From Grammothele lineata (lineage: Eukaryota; Basidiomycota; Agaricomycetes; Polyporales; Polyporaceae), in assembly GCA_002150815.3 (NCBI GenBank), contig NDFF03000057.1, positions 372,001 through 436,000 on the forward strand: 64,000 nucleotides of DNA, in the 5' to 3' direction. Of the stretch, positions 33,999 through 43,488 are shown one piece after another. How positions within the stretch are numbered: position 1 is the stretch's first letter; every line of letters begins with the position of its first letter. The translations under genes and the position numbers were made by a program. The notes below the pieces were generated by a model. That model was not told the origin of the DNA and made no database searches. It was given only the letters and a program-made list of their open reading frames with translations.

Positions 33999-35838
33999 TC
34001 AAGTCGAGCGATTCTTGCCTCCGACAACGACGCCCTTCTCTTTCGGGAACTTCGCGATAGTGCTGTCCGACAGGTGAAGGTGCTCTTTCACGAGCGCGGG
34101 CGGGATGAGCGCGAGCCATTGTGCGAGGCTGACGTCTTCGAACTTCTTGGTGTTGAAGATCTCGAGGAACCGCAGCGTCGTATTTCCCGTGTTCTCGACG
34201 TAATGGCCTGTCACGTTTCGAACAATTGAGATCAGAAAGAACAGGAGGAAAGTAAGAGGTGGCATACCGAAAGCCGCAGGGACGTAACTAATGTCGCCCG
34301 CCTGGTAATCGAACGTCTGGGCGACCCCATTTGCTGCAAATATCGTCACGCGCGCGGTGCCCTCGCTATCATGCCTGGTTCAGAACATATCCCCCGATGA
34401 ACGATGAAGCGAGATGGACGCACAGGAAGAAGCCCCATTCGTTCTCAGTCGGATGCCAGTGAATCTCCCGCATCGCACCAGGCTCAACCGTAACCTCTGC
34501 CACGGCGACCTCGGTTGCAACGTCGAAGACAGTCGAGTCCGCGATCTTCACCGTACCACCCTGGTACTGGGTCGCCGGCATCTTTGAGAACTCGAACGAA
34601 AACGGATGGGGTATAGTGCCTTGCGGACTGGTGGGAGGTTTCTGGTCCACGGGAGGAGCCGCTGTTGGGATGCAGCTCAGAAGACGTAGTGACGTAGATA
34701 GGGAGTGACGGAAAACTGACTGCCAGGGAAGATATACAGTTCTTGCCCTGGGATCTCGTCCCAGTCGGAGATATCATCCTGGAAGTTCTTGGCAATCACC
34801 TCTTTCGGGAGATGAGACAACCAGTCCGTGAGCTGGTACCAGTTTGTTAGAAGTGGTGAGGCAGAGGCGAATCATTGACTCACGAGAAATGTATCGTCGT
34901 CGTTGAACTTGCCGTCGGGGAAGACGAGAAGGAACTCGGTGCCGTCCGAGGTGGCTTGAAGGGAATGGGGCAATCCAGGAGGGAAATACCACAAGTCGCC
35001 TTTGTTCACAGTAGCGACGTAGTTACGACCGTCTTGATCGACAGAGGTGACTTGGGTTGATCCCTACATACGTCCCTAGTGAGAATAGGGCTACGAGCAC
35101 TGCTTGTAGGTAGGACATACCTCGAGGACGTAAGCCCACTGCATATTGCGAATCAGAAAGGCAGTTGGTTCCACGTTCATCTACTATACTCACCTCGGCC
35201 GTTTGGTGCCAATGAAGCTCTCGGATAGCGCCAGGTTCGAGACGCATGTCCACACCCGCCAATGCTATTGAAGACTTAGTATACCACCCGTATCCAAGCA
35301 TGTATGCAATTACCTGTCGCGATGGGCATTTGCTGGACTGGAGAGAGAACGTTATTGAACTTGAGAGCCGTACATCACCTAGAAGGCCAAACGCACCATT
35401 CTGCTGTCTCACCCAACCCCCAGTGTTCAGCTGAACCTTGCTGAGACTGAAGGGCCACTTGGCGTTCCCACTACGTCCACAGCAATGTCAGCACCCCTTC
35501 GTAGGGTTTTGAACCGGATCTACTCACACAGTGCCCGAGTCCGTGGTAGGCGGCGTGAGTATGTCCGGATTTTGTCTGTCCAAACCAACGTTCTGCGGAC
35601 CCAGGATGGTACCGCCCAGCCGACCGCGCTGCGGCTGTGGTACGAGTTTCGTGTCTGCATTCCAGAGGGGATAGTTGGGGTCGTCGCTAGCATATGGCAC
35701 CGTTGGGCTGGGTTGTGAACTGCTGCTGGTCGCTGACGTCGCTCTTCTTACTGGGCTTCGCACCTGCACGGGGAGAGAGAGGACCGCGGGGCTGCACAGG
35801 ACGGCGCACAGGACGGTAGTGAGGAACTTCTTGGACAT
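33999..35838 (-). CDS. OXDC: Oxalate decarboxylase, secreted bicupin
   Basis: Converts oxalate to formate and CO2 with manganese. The start at 35838 gives a signal peptide (MSKKFLTTVLCAVLCSPAVL), then a Ser/Thr-rich propeptide. Cupin 1 carries ELHWHQTAEW (metal ligands in HxH...E), rejoined by an intron to AYVLEGSTQVTSVD and YFPPGLPHSLQA. The connecting segment reads VFPDGKFNDDDTFLLTDWL and LPKEVIAKNF, aligned to the flexible lid (SENST in the Bacillus enzyme), here NDDDT. Cupin 2 has REIHWHPTENEWGFFL and ISYVPAAFG...HYVENTG. At least seven introns are read. This is the fungal decarboxylase class; oxalate oxidase activity is a lesser alternative given the lid. It lies next to an FAD monooxygenase but need not be linked. 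Confidence 0.92.
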
Positions 35839-36311
35839 ACTGGTGGACTTGAGGCGATTCGGTTTGACGAAGACCTGGGGAGTTGGCGACAAGGGACAAG
35901 GCGCATGCTCCTCCACGTCCTTCGTTCTTCAAATCATCCCGTGGCTGACATTGGAGGTTGACAAGGAACTTCCTCAGAGGCTAGCAGATCTTGGAGGCGA
36001 AGAGGGGCGAACAGTGCCATGACGAGAGGAACCGTGCAGTGTACACAGCTTGTGATGATGGCCGCATTCATACGGGAGGTTTTGGTTTGTGGCTGGCAAG
36101 GCCTGAGGATATGAACTTGAACAAGAATGAGAATCGCAACGAGACTGACATCAAGCGGCCGTGCACGGTCATCTAGGAATGGGCGCTACAGTACAAGCAA
36201 TCAGACGCCGATAACCGTCGTGTGCCACTACAGCTGCGTTCTGAGCAGTGTACATTTTTTATGCATCGACACTAAGCAGCTATGACTTCTCAACAGGTTA
36301 CTACAGGATAA
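35839..36311. promoter_or_regulatory. Oxalate decarboxylase upstream region
   Basis: 473 bp between the start of the oxalate decarboxylase gene and the stop of the FAD monooxygenase, both transcribed leftwards. It must hold the decarboxylase promoter. No regulatory motif identified with confidence. Confidence 0.5.
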
Positions 36312-37514
36312 CTATTCCGTCTCACGACTCGGCGCCTGGATGTACTTCTTCGCCTTCTCCAAAGCAGGCCAAGGCGAGTCGGGGGACATGAATGCTTCGA
36401 GGTTTTCCTCGCTGATCCGTGCCCACTTCTCCGTGCTCTCAAACATCCTCTCCTCCCATTGCACCACCATAGCCTCCCTCTCTGCCGCAGTGTTACCCGC
36501 CTTCACGCTCTCCGCCAGTACGAGCCCCAGCTCAAGCCCATCTAACATGGATAGGTTCGCTCCCGCGCCGGCGAACGGACTCATGAGATGTGCCGCGTCC
36601 CCGATGAGCGTGACCCCGTCGACGTGCTCCCATCGGTGCCCCACAGGAAGCGCGAACAGCGGGCGGTGGTAGATCGCGGCGTCGTCGCAATGATCGATGA
36701 GCTTGAGTAGCACGGGAGCCCAGCCCTCGAACAACGCGCGGAGTGCCGCGCGCGCCGCAGCGGGCTCCTTGGGCAAGGTCCAGCTTTCGGGCGCACGGTG
36801 CCACGCGTACGTGCGTATGCGGCCGTCGCCGTTGAGTTGGGCGCCGAGTACGCGTCCATGCTGCAACGAGAAGAGGCTTCCGTGCCCGACGAGAGCACGG
36901 ATATCGGCCATGTCCTCTCGCGCGGCGACCTCAGGCGCGAGCGAGATCTCTGCGCCCGTCACCCCGGTGAACCCGGCACAGGCAGGCGAGAGGAGCGGGC
37001 GGATGCGAGAGTGCGCGCCGTCGGCGCCGACGAGGATGTCGCAGGTCGCGATGGTTCCGTTTGCGAAGGAGAGCTCGTGCTGACCACCGCCGAGGGCACG
37101 CACAGAAGAGAGGGAGTGACCCCACTTGATAGATTTCGGGGGGATGACGTCGAGGAGGAGCTTGCGGAGAACCGTGCGATCAATTTCAGGGCGCATGTCC
37201 TCTTTGTTGGGATGGTCCTTGGCGCCGTTGGTCTGCATGAGCACGGTCGCAGAGGCGTCTGTGATCGTGTATGCCTGGCCCTCGGGGCGCGAGTTGGCAT
37301 CGAAGGCTTCCTGGAGACCGTTCTCGCGAAGGGCTCGTTGGCCAGACGTCCAGCCAAGGTCGAGAGTGCCTCCAAGGTGGGAACGCATGGAGGGATCGGT
37401 GTCGCGTTCATAAATCGTTGCAGGTATGCCACGCTTGACGAGGGTAAGGAGGAGGACGAGTCCAGCAGGACCACCGCCGATGATAGTGATGCGAGGAGCT
37501 TGAACTGAAGACAT
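36312..37514 (-). CDS. FAD-dependent monooxygenase (TetX-like class)
   Basis: Intronless, 400 residues, start at the ATG at 37514 (MSSVQAPRITIIGGGPAGLV). The dinucleotide-binding motif is GGGPAG with the expected acidic end of beta-2 (YERDTD). The second flavin motif reads ILVGADGAHSRIR and the third GVTLIGDAAHLMSPFAGAG, followed by ANLSMLDGLELGLVL. These are the three signatures of the p-hydroxybenzoate hydroxylase/TetX family, which uses NADPH and O2 to hydroxylate or degrade small molecules. Which substrate cannot be read from the sequence. The intronless structure is unlike most neighbours and might suggest a retrocopy or transfer, though intronless FAD monooxygenases are common in fungi. 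It is divergent from HUS1. Confidence 0.92.
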   Translation of the reverse strand: MSSVQAPRITIIGGGPAGLVLLLTLVKRGIPATIYERDTDPSMRSHLGGTLDLGWTSGQRALRENGLQEAFDANSRPEGQAYTITDASATVLMQTNGAKDHPNKEDMRPEIDRTVLRKLLLDVIPPKSIKWGHSLSSVRALGGGQHELSFANGTIATCDILVGADGAHSRIRPLLSPACAGFTGVTGAEISLAPEVAAREDMADIRALVGHGSLFSLQHGRVLGAQLNGDGRIRTYAWHRAPESWTLPKEPAAARAALRALFEGWAPVLLKLIDHCDDAAIYHRPLFALPVGHRWEHVDGVTLIGDAAHLMSPFAGAGANLSMLDGLELGLVLAESVKAGNTAAEREAMVVQWEERMFESTEKWARISEENLEAFMSPDSPWPALEKAKKYIQAPSRETE

Positions 37515-38358
37515 CTATCGCGAGGTCTATCAGTACAGGTGTTCTGGAGAATAGCAATTAAGAGCTTACATTGAGTGTTAATCAGTACAGCGGAGCTGAA
37601 GATGGGTGCGTGGATGCGTTTGTAGCTGGTCGACACGTTTTAAGATTCGCCCTCTTTTTATACCTCTCGCCTTAATCAACGTCGGTGGTGTAAAGCCCGC
37701 CGCATCGCCAGCCGGTCTACGCAACCAGTCGGCGGCGTCAATATCGTAGCAAAAAGGGATCGGAGCACGACGTTGCCGTGAAGTGTATGCGCGGCGATGG
37801 TGCCGCAAAGGGGGAAGGGCACCGACGACGTCGGGCGAAAGGTGGTGCGGATCGCATCCTGCCGAGCTCACGTCACCACGGCGCGGCAGTATTGAATGGA
37901 CTCGGGATGAGTGCCAGGCAATCTCACTTTGTAGATCTTTACCGCAGACCTTGTACGGTTGCACTGCCCTGAGCCATAGTTTGCGTGGCCCTCCGGTGAG
38001 TGCTGCGGCTGTGTCCAAGGAGAGTCTATGTAGGCGCCACAATGTTCGGAATGAGGCGTTGTACGAGTACTTAGATGGACGTGGCCGAGGCAGGCAATCT
38101 AAATTATCCGCCGTCGGGCTAGATGAGTAGAGTAGAGAGATCAAGAGAGATGAAGACCATAAGAGGAGAAGGGCGAGTTCGCATAAGAGCGTGTGGTGGA
38201 CGGAAACTAGAAAAAACACTGGATCTTGGCCTGTCGGCGGCAGTGCACGATGTGACACGAATCACGTGAATATGACGCAGCGCGCTGAATGGATGTTAAG
38301 CGCGCTTCACCTCCCAGACTCTGACGCGTACTACTCACCGGCACCACTGACGACGGGA
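37515..38358. promoter_or_regulatory. Divergent promoter region, FAD monooxygenase and HUS1
   Basis: 0.84 kb between divergent start codons. Contains an AT-rich block around 38170-38220. No gene is supported. Confidence 0.45.
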
Positions 38359-39660
38359 ATGCGGTTTCGCGCCACGATCGAGCATGTGGACACATTCATT
38401 CGTAGGTAACGATTTGCTGTACATCATGTATTCTAAAGCTATTTGTATTCCCAGGAATCATTCAATCTGTCGAGAAGCTGCAGAAACGGTGCACGATTAA
38501 GTTTGGTGAACAGGATATCCGCGTCATCTGCACAGGAGACGTCAATGAGGGAGGGATTCAGGTTTGGTCGTGAGCGCGTTCTCATGTAGGCGCAAGAATA
38601 CTTGACTAAATATCAGTTAGACAAATCAAAGTGTCCTCGTTATTCACGGAATACCGCATACAGTCTAACTCCAACAATGAGATTACCATCACGGTATCCT
38701 CTGAGGCATTGCTCGCTGCACTACGCTCGGCTGCAGGTCCTTCGTCGGCGAAAGACGCGAACAACCCCTTGGTTGCGAACGAGGCGCATATTGTCATGAA
38801 GTTAGTGACTGCTATGACTGTTCTCATCTTTATGCTGACACTTACATGTGGCCAGGCTTGCGAAGAACGCGGAGAGGAAGTCTGTGCTGAGCTTCGAGAT
38901 CACCCGCACCACTTCCCTTGGACGCAGCATGACCGTGACACAGCAGCTCCTCATCGACGTCCTGCGTCACGCCGAAGTCGAACGCCTCAAGGAGCCGCTC
39001 TGCCAGGAGCCTGACGTCAGCATGCCTTTGTCGCTTCTGCGGATCCCTGCGTTGACGATACACCCTCTGCGCTTCAGGTGCACATTCTGCTTCCCCCGCT
39101 GACAAAGCTTCGCGCGGTCGTGGACCGGCTGCGTCCGCTTGCGGACGAGGGCATCTCCTTCCGCGCGAATTACTCAGGGGAGTTACAACTCGGCGTGATT
39201 ACGGACAATGCTCGCGTCGAGATTGCATGGAAAGGGCTCTCAAACCCTCCAATGAGTGAGTTTTATGCCTTTGACGGGTTTCCAACATAATTTGAACTGT
39301 ATTCTAGCGAAAAACAAGTCTGCTAGCCAAAACGGTCAAGGCACGCAAGCAGGCGATGGAACGCAGCAGCCTTCGCAAGCGCAAGAAGACAACGAGGAGG
39401 AAGAGAAGGATAAGATGAAGATGCACGGCGTACTCGTGTCCCACAAATCCCTCCACCGGTTCCTCAACAGCCACGTCATCTCCACCACGACCATTGCGTG
39501 TTCGTTGTCTCCTTCCATGCTTACACATCAAACTGACGTTAGACCCGGTGCAGGCATATGCGAGGGCATGTGCATGATTCTCTACGTTTACATTGGTGAC
39601 GTCGCCGACGCAGGCGGGGTGCTGACATTCTACATCCCCGCGCAATTCGACGACTCTTGA
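38359..39660 (+). CDS. HUS1: Checkpoint clamp subunit HUS1
   Basis: Part of the 9-1-1 PCNA-like clamp loaded at DNA damage. Start at the ATG at 38359 (MRFRATIEHVDTFIR), then a small intron to IIQSVEKLQKRCTIKF and VICTGDVNEGGIQVWS. Further exons read SSLFTEYRIQSNSNNEIT, ALRSAAGPSSAKDAN, LSFEITRTTSLGRSMTVTQ and a terminal KSLHRFLNSHVIST. The pattern of beta strands, the ALR and FLNSH...I signatures and the MRFRA start match eukaryotic HUS1. The internal acidic loop (EEEEKDKMKM) is variable in fungi. The last intron is near 39.5 kb and the stop is at 39658. Divergent with the FAD monooxygenase. Confidence 0.88.
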
Positions 39661-40884
39661 CCGAGGGAGCTTCCCTAATTTAATAGGACCTTCAGCCCGT
39701 ACGCCATCCCGTACGCCATCCAATGCTGTGGGTATCGCCCCTTGGACACGTTGGCTCGACGAAATTCAAGGGGTAAAGGCCCAATGCTAGCTTGAGCTCC
39801 CGAGGCATGATAGATGGCCGCCCTGCAACATGGCCTCGCCGATGTCTCACGTCCGGCCCTATGTTGGGCCAGGTTCCTGGTGTTTCACAACATGTCGTCG
39901 GTCGTTGTAGGATTAGTACATTATGCATTGTGGACTTATTGAATCGGTACAGCGCTTCGTGGCAAGTAGAATGTCATCCCAATGGAAGTGAAACGACGTC
40001 TCAACAACTTGAGACACTCTGGGAGCGTGACGCGCTGGTATCACTTTCAGACGACTCAGTCGATACACTCACTCTCGCTACTGCGGGTAGCCTGAGATTG
40101 TAGACTCACAATGTTGCGACAGGAAGAGCCCTCCTGTTCGCTTGGAGACGGTTTGCGGAAGGTTCTCTCAGCAGAGGCCATGGACAGCAACAACTATGGA
40201 TGATCGTCGGTGGTCCCCAATACGTGGGAGGGTTGGTTATAACTAGCTCTCCCACGTATTCACCTACCAAACTTCTTGCGCGACACTCGGATGTTGTTGG
40301 GGACTATGCGTGTCTGGGGTCGTCGACGAAAGGTCCGATACAGCTCCTGACATGCCGGACGGCGTGAGAGTGACAGTTTGCGGCGCACCGGTCTCCTCTA
40401 ATGCTGCCTTTATGATCGAGGTTGCGGGCATAGGAGGTTGTCTCGGGGGCCCCACCGGATCGGGTACGTAGGTCTTCTCTCTTCAACAAGAAAACGAGCG
40501 TAGACCCTCTCTAGGAAGAGGGATCACTATATGCCAAATTAATCTATGCTTCTTGCGATGCTATGTAGGGCGTAGAAAACCCGGCCCCCGGCTCGTACAC
40601 ATTCGCTAGAACGGTAGAGGTCGAAAGGGTGCGGAGGTTCATATTTGCCTTTGGTGAGTTTCCCCTATGGAGTAGCATCTGAAGCTTGAAGGGGAGCATA
40701 CCCAAGCGTTTCCTAAACGCGGCCCAATGTTAGCGCATGTATTCATTCACCTTGACATACTACGGATACTCATAAGACGTCTATGTACGCAAGTGCGCGT
40801 ATGCGTACATAGCCTCTGATTGCACAAAGTCAGTCGAGAAGTGTGCTGCTATGCACCTCATCGACAATTATCTGACATGTGCAT
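39661..40884. other. Gene-poor intergenic stretch
   Basis: 1.2 kb with no recognised gene. It includes a 12-bp tandem duplication near 39697-39721 (CCGTACGCCATC twice) and a perfect 12-bp hairpin (40221-40262, see separate entry). It leads into the transposon at 40894. Confidence 0.5.
40221..40262. repeat. Perfect 12-bp inverted repeat with 18-nt loop
   Basis: AATACGTGGGAG is mirrored by CTCCCACGTATT 18 bases later. It may be a terminator-like hairpin, a palindromic binding site (CACGTG-like core ACGTGGG) or a mini-element. No gene is adjacent. Confidence 0.6.
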
Positions 40885-40893
40885 AGGAAGAAG
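40885..40893 (+). repeat. Left 9-bp target-site duplication
   Basis: AGGAAGAAG immediately left of the element. An identical copy lies at 42149-42157. The four bases after each copy (TAGA) are also equal, so 13 bp could be counted. Confidence 0.75.
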
Positions 40894-41036
40894 TAGACTC
40901 GAAACCAGTCGATCGGAACGCGAGCGGAGATTGAAAGGCAGGTCGCGTTCCAACCGACTGGTCAAACTGGTCGTCACTTTCGCAGGACGTCCTAAAAAGG
41001 CAACCACGTGACTTTGTACTTAGAGAAATCGCGTTT
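40894..41036 (+). repeat. Left terminal inverted repeat of the element
   Basis: Pairs with 42003-42148 in reverse orientation. Core bases 40951-41032 are about 93% identical to the right copy. Its outer 60 bp fold into an imperfect palindrome (40904-40922 with 40944-40962, 17 of 19 pairs). Weaker similarity seems to continue inward to about 41066. Confidence 0.8.
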
Positions 41037-42002
41037 CGTGCCCTCTGGAGTTTGCAACGAACCACGAACCTTCCTTTTAGTTCCTCGCCGAACGCCGCTC
41101 ATTTGAGAGGAACTTACACTGTAAGTACCTAACATGCTTTGTAGCTACCCGTGAGTCTTGGAAACTCACAAGAAGCCTCAGATGGCAGCCATCCCAGTGA
41201 CAATGGATGAGGCCTCTCTGAGGCGAAGCCGGCCCCTACCAAGCCAGCTACGAGTCGGACTCGTGCTCACAGTGATATAACGTGCAATAAGCTGTGGCAT
41301 GTACGTACCTCAGTGAGACATGTTCGGCGCTGACTAGTTGATATTTGCTCATAGGCCCTTGGGCCCTCGGTTAGGAGCATGCTATGAGAATCACGCCGGG
41401 CACGAGCAGCAGCGCGACTGCTCAGCCGCTTGCGCCCTAAACGCGCCCGCTCCCTGGGCTATACAGTCCCGGCGACCCTACGGTCTTGACCCACCAGCAA
41501 CGACCCATCCTCGTACCCTATATCCGAGGGGTTGCTTGACTCGGGACTCGGGACCTCCCTGCTATCGAGCGCAAATGCGACCTCCTTCGAATGTTTCAAG
41601 AGCGTATGGGTGAGTCTAATTCCAGAGTGCGCGAGGGCGGGCGAGTGCTGACTTGGCTGTCACCAGCTTCTTCAGCAGTCGCGCGAGGCGCAGTGACGCA
41701 CTCGTTGGGGCGTCGACCATATGCACGGGTACACATGCTGTATAACACTACTACCTGGCGCCAGCCTGTGGTCCCCAGCTGGTTTCAGCGTTACCGCCGA
41801 GCTCCCCAGTGCTCTCCTCAACCCGGCACATACAAGTCTCAGTCCAGTGACCCTTGCTTGCGAACACTCAACACATGATTTGGCCCGTTCTTACACACTT
41901 ACATGTTCTATATGAGTTTGTATAGGCAGACTGTTGCACAATTTTGAGCTTTCACGAGGGCGATGTCCTTTCGCAGCAGCTTTTCCTGCGAGCTCCTGGA
42001 GC

Positions 42003-42148
42003 CGAACGCGCGATTTCACTAAGTACAAAGTCACGTGGTTGCCTTTTTGGGACGTCCTGCCAAAGGGGCGACCAGTTTGACCAGCCGGTTCGGTGATCTC
42101 TCGACGTGTCGCGGCGGAGTCTGAACCGAACGGCTGGTATCGAGCCTA
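42003..42148 (-). repeat. Right terminal inverted repeat of the element
   Basis: Reverse complement of the left copy. Its outer end has an analogous hairpin (42080-42094 with 42125-42138) with a T:A to C:G replacement relative to the left hairpin. It ends CCTA before the target duplication. Confidence 0.8.
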
Positions 42149-42157
42149 AGGAAGAAG
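42149..42157 (+). repeat. Right 9-bp target-site duplication
   Basis: AGGAAGAAG directly after the element end, identical to 40885-40893. Confidence 0.75.
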
Positions 42158-42378
42158 TAGAATGTCGACTCGGGATAGACGGAGTTGGTCGATTCGGGAT
42201 GGACGTGATGAACGTTCTCGGAAGAAGCGTGGTCCGCGTCGGCAGTGAAGCCAAACGCTCCGAGGACCGAGACGCCGTGTCGCTGAGGGTCTCTCGCCCG
42301 ACCACGCCGCTGTCCTTCGCCGTGCCGCCTCCTGTACTTATCCAACTGTTCCTCTACTGGACCTCGAGCAATCTCACC

Positions 42379-42828
42379 ATGCCCATTGAAGTTGAGAACA
42401 GATCGAGCGAGGGAAGAGACTTTCCCATGCTTGAACGCAATCTCCTCTCTCATCTCCGCCTTGCTGTGCTCCTCACCCTCCTATCTGCATCCCTCCTCTT
42501 GCACACTCGCCTTCCTTCATCCTCCGATCCTGGGTCGGCTCAAACAACGTCCTCGAAGACCGGGCTCGCCATTGCTGTGATTGAGGTTGTCGCCGCGGTG
42601 GCTGCGCTGGGCGCGGGCATATGGGAGTACTGGCAGGGGTGTGCAGACCTCAGGGCTCAGCGCGGCTTTCTACAGGCAAGCCAGTGAGTCCACCCACTTC
42701 TCCTCAAGCACCGCGTTTTGTTCATGCTTCCTTCGGTTTATGCCCACAGAACCCACCTCGCTATTCTGAGCATTGTTGGCATCGTCGTCTTCGCCACATG
42801 CATGATGCTCATCTCCACCGATGTCTGA
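42379..42828 (+). CDS. Small DUF202 membrane protein
   Basis: 127 residues in two exons (42379-42683 and 42750-42828; intron GTGAGT...CCCACAG of 66 bp). The start MPIEVENRSSEGRDFPMLER carries the family signature ENxxSxxRDxxMLERN, and the next segment ERNLLSHLRLAVLLTLLSAS is helix 1. Helix 2 is AIAVIEVVAAVAALGAGIW with a short YWQGCADLRA loop, and helix 3 is AILSIVGIVVFATCMMLIS. DUF202 proteins (YidH-like, also the C-terminal part of fungal VTC proteins) are three-helix membrane proteins of unknown function. I prefer this ATG because it starts the conserved ENRSS region; an upstream in-frame extension runs into the transposon's right end and is not conserved-looking. Confidence 0.85.
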
Positions 42829-43488
42829 CCGTGTCTCCTGCCATGTGCGTCCCCGCAAGTACTCTCCAAACCCATCCAGGCTGTGAGCCTCTGGCACAGC
42901 TGACGCAACGATGTCCGCTCTCCCGAATCACCCCTGGCCGCAAGGCATGCCGTATCTAACTTCTCTGTCGTCCAATCTGTTCTTGGATCACGGTCCCTCT
43001 TCTCTGTCCTGATATTTCCCATACCGGATCGCCGAGGCGCGCAGCCCGCCACCAACCCCCAGAGCATGCTGCACAGCCTGGAGACACGGCGGGGTGCACA
43101 GGCAAACATCCGGATAGTCCAAATCGCGGGGAAGACGACGGTGGACGACGACAATCGCTCGCCGCTTGCCCGGGAGCCGCAGGCCCGCAGGCGTTACGAG
43201 ACCACAGCCACCGGGGCAGATGTGCTCCTCCGCCAAAGGGACAGGGACGAGACCGTCCAGACGACCCCGTCCGTCGGGAGCACGGCTGCGCACTCGGCCT
43301 GATGTCTATGATTGAAACCTGCGCCCTGTCATTCTGCCTGTCCCGCAGCCTTTTCTAAGCACTCATTGCATGGTCGGACGGCCTTCCGAGCCTGCATCGC
43401 TCTCCCTCTCACCATCTCTCGGCCGTGCCTCTGAAGAGGGCCTACCGTCCCTCTGCACGCCTCCGGCCAACTCTCTTCCCCTCCCACC
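42829..43488. other. Intergenic region with an uncalled GC-rich open stretch
   Basis: 0.66 kb between the DUF202 stop and the next start. A plus-strand frame from about 42956 to 43302 stays open and GC-rich (ending ...VQTTPSVGSTAAHSA) but has no family motif and only an internal ATG, so I leave it uncalled. It could be the 3'UTR or a small missed gene. Confidence 0.35.

Larger units (their letters stand above)
40894..42148. mobile_element. Non-autonomous DNA transposon (Mutator-like MITE)
   Basis: 1255 bp bounded by inverted copies of a roughly 140-170 bp sequence and by 9-bp direct repeats AGGAAGAAG. The ends read TAGACTCGAAACCAG (left) and CTGGTATCGAGCCTA (right). The inner 82 bp of each repeat (40951-41032 and its reverse complement near 42007-42088) differ at about 6 positions. 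The interior (about 41.07-41.97 kb) has no long coding frame or transposase motif, so it would depend on an enzyme elsewhere. Long inverted repeats with a 9-bp duplication are the hallmark of Mutator-like elements; other superfamilies with 8-9 bp duplications (e.g. hAT, 8 bp, short repeats) fit less well. It lies 0.23 kb upstream of the DUF202 gene. Confidence 0.78.

Noticed and set aside
33999..37514. Oxalate decarboxylase plus FAD monooxygenase as a metabolic cluster
   Set aside because: No third pathway gene, no shared domain logic; the neighbours are HUS1 and a BTB gene, so proximity alone is not evidence.
39697..39721. Twice-repeated CCGTACGCCATC
   Set aside because: Only two copies of 12 bp just after HUS1; too little to mean a functional array.
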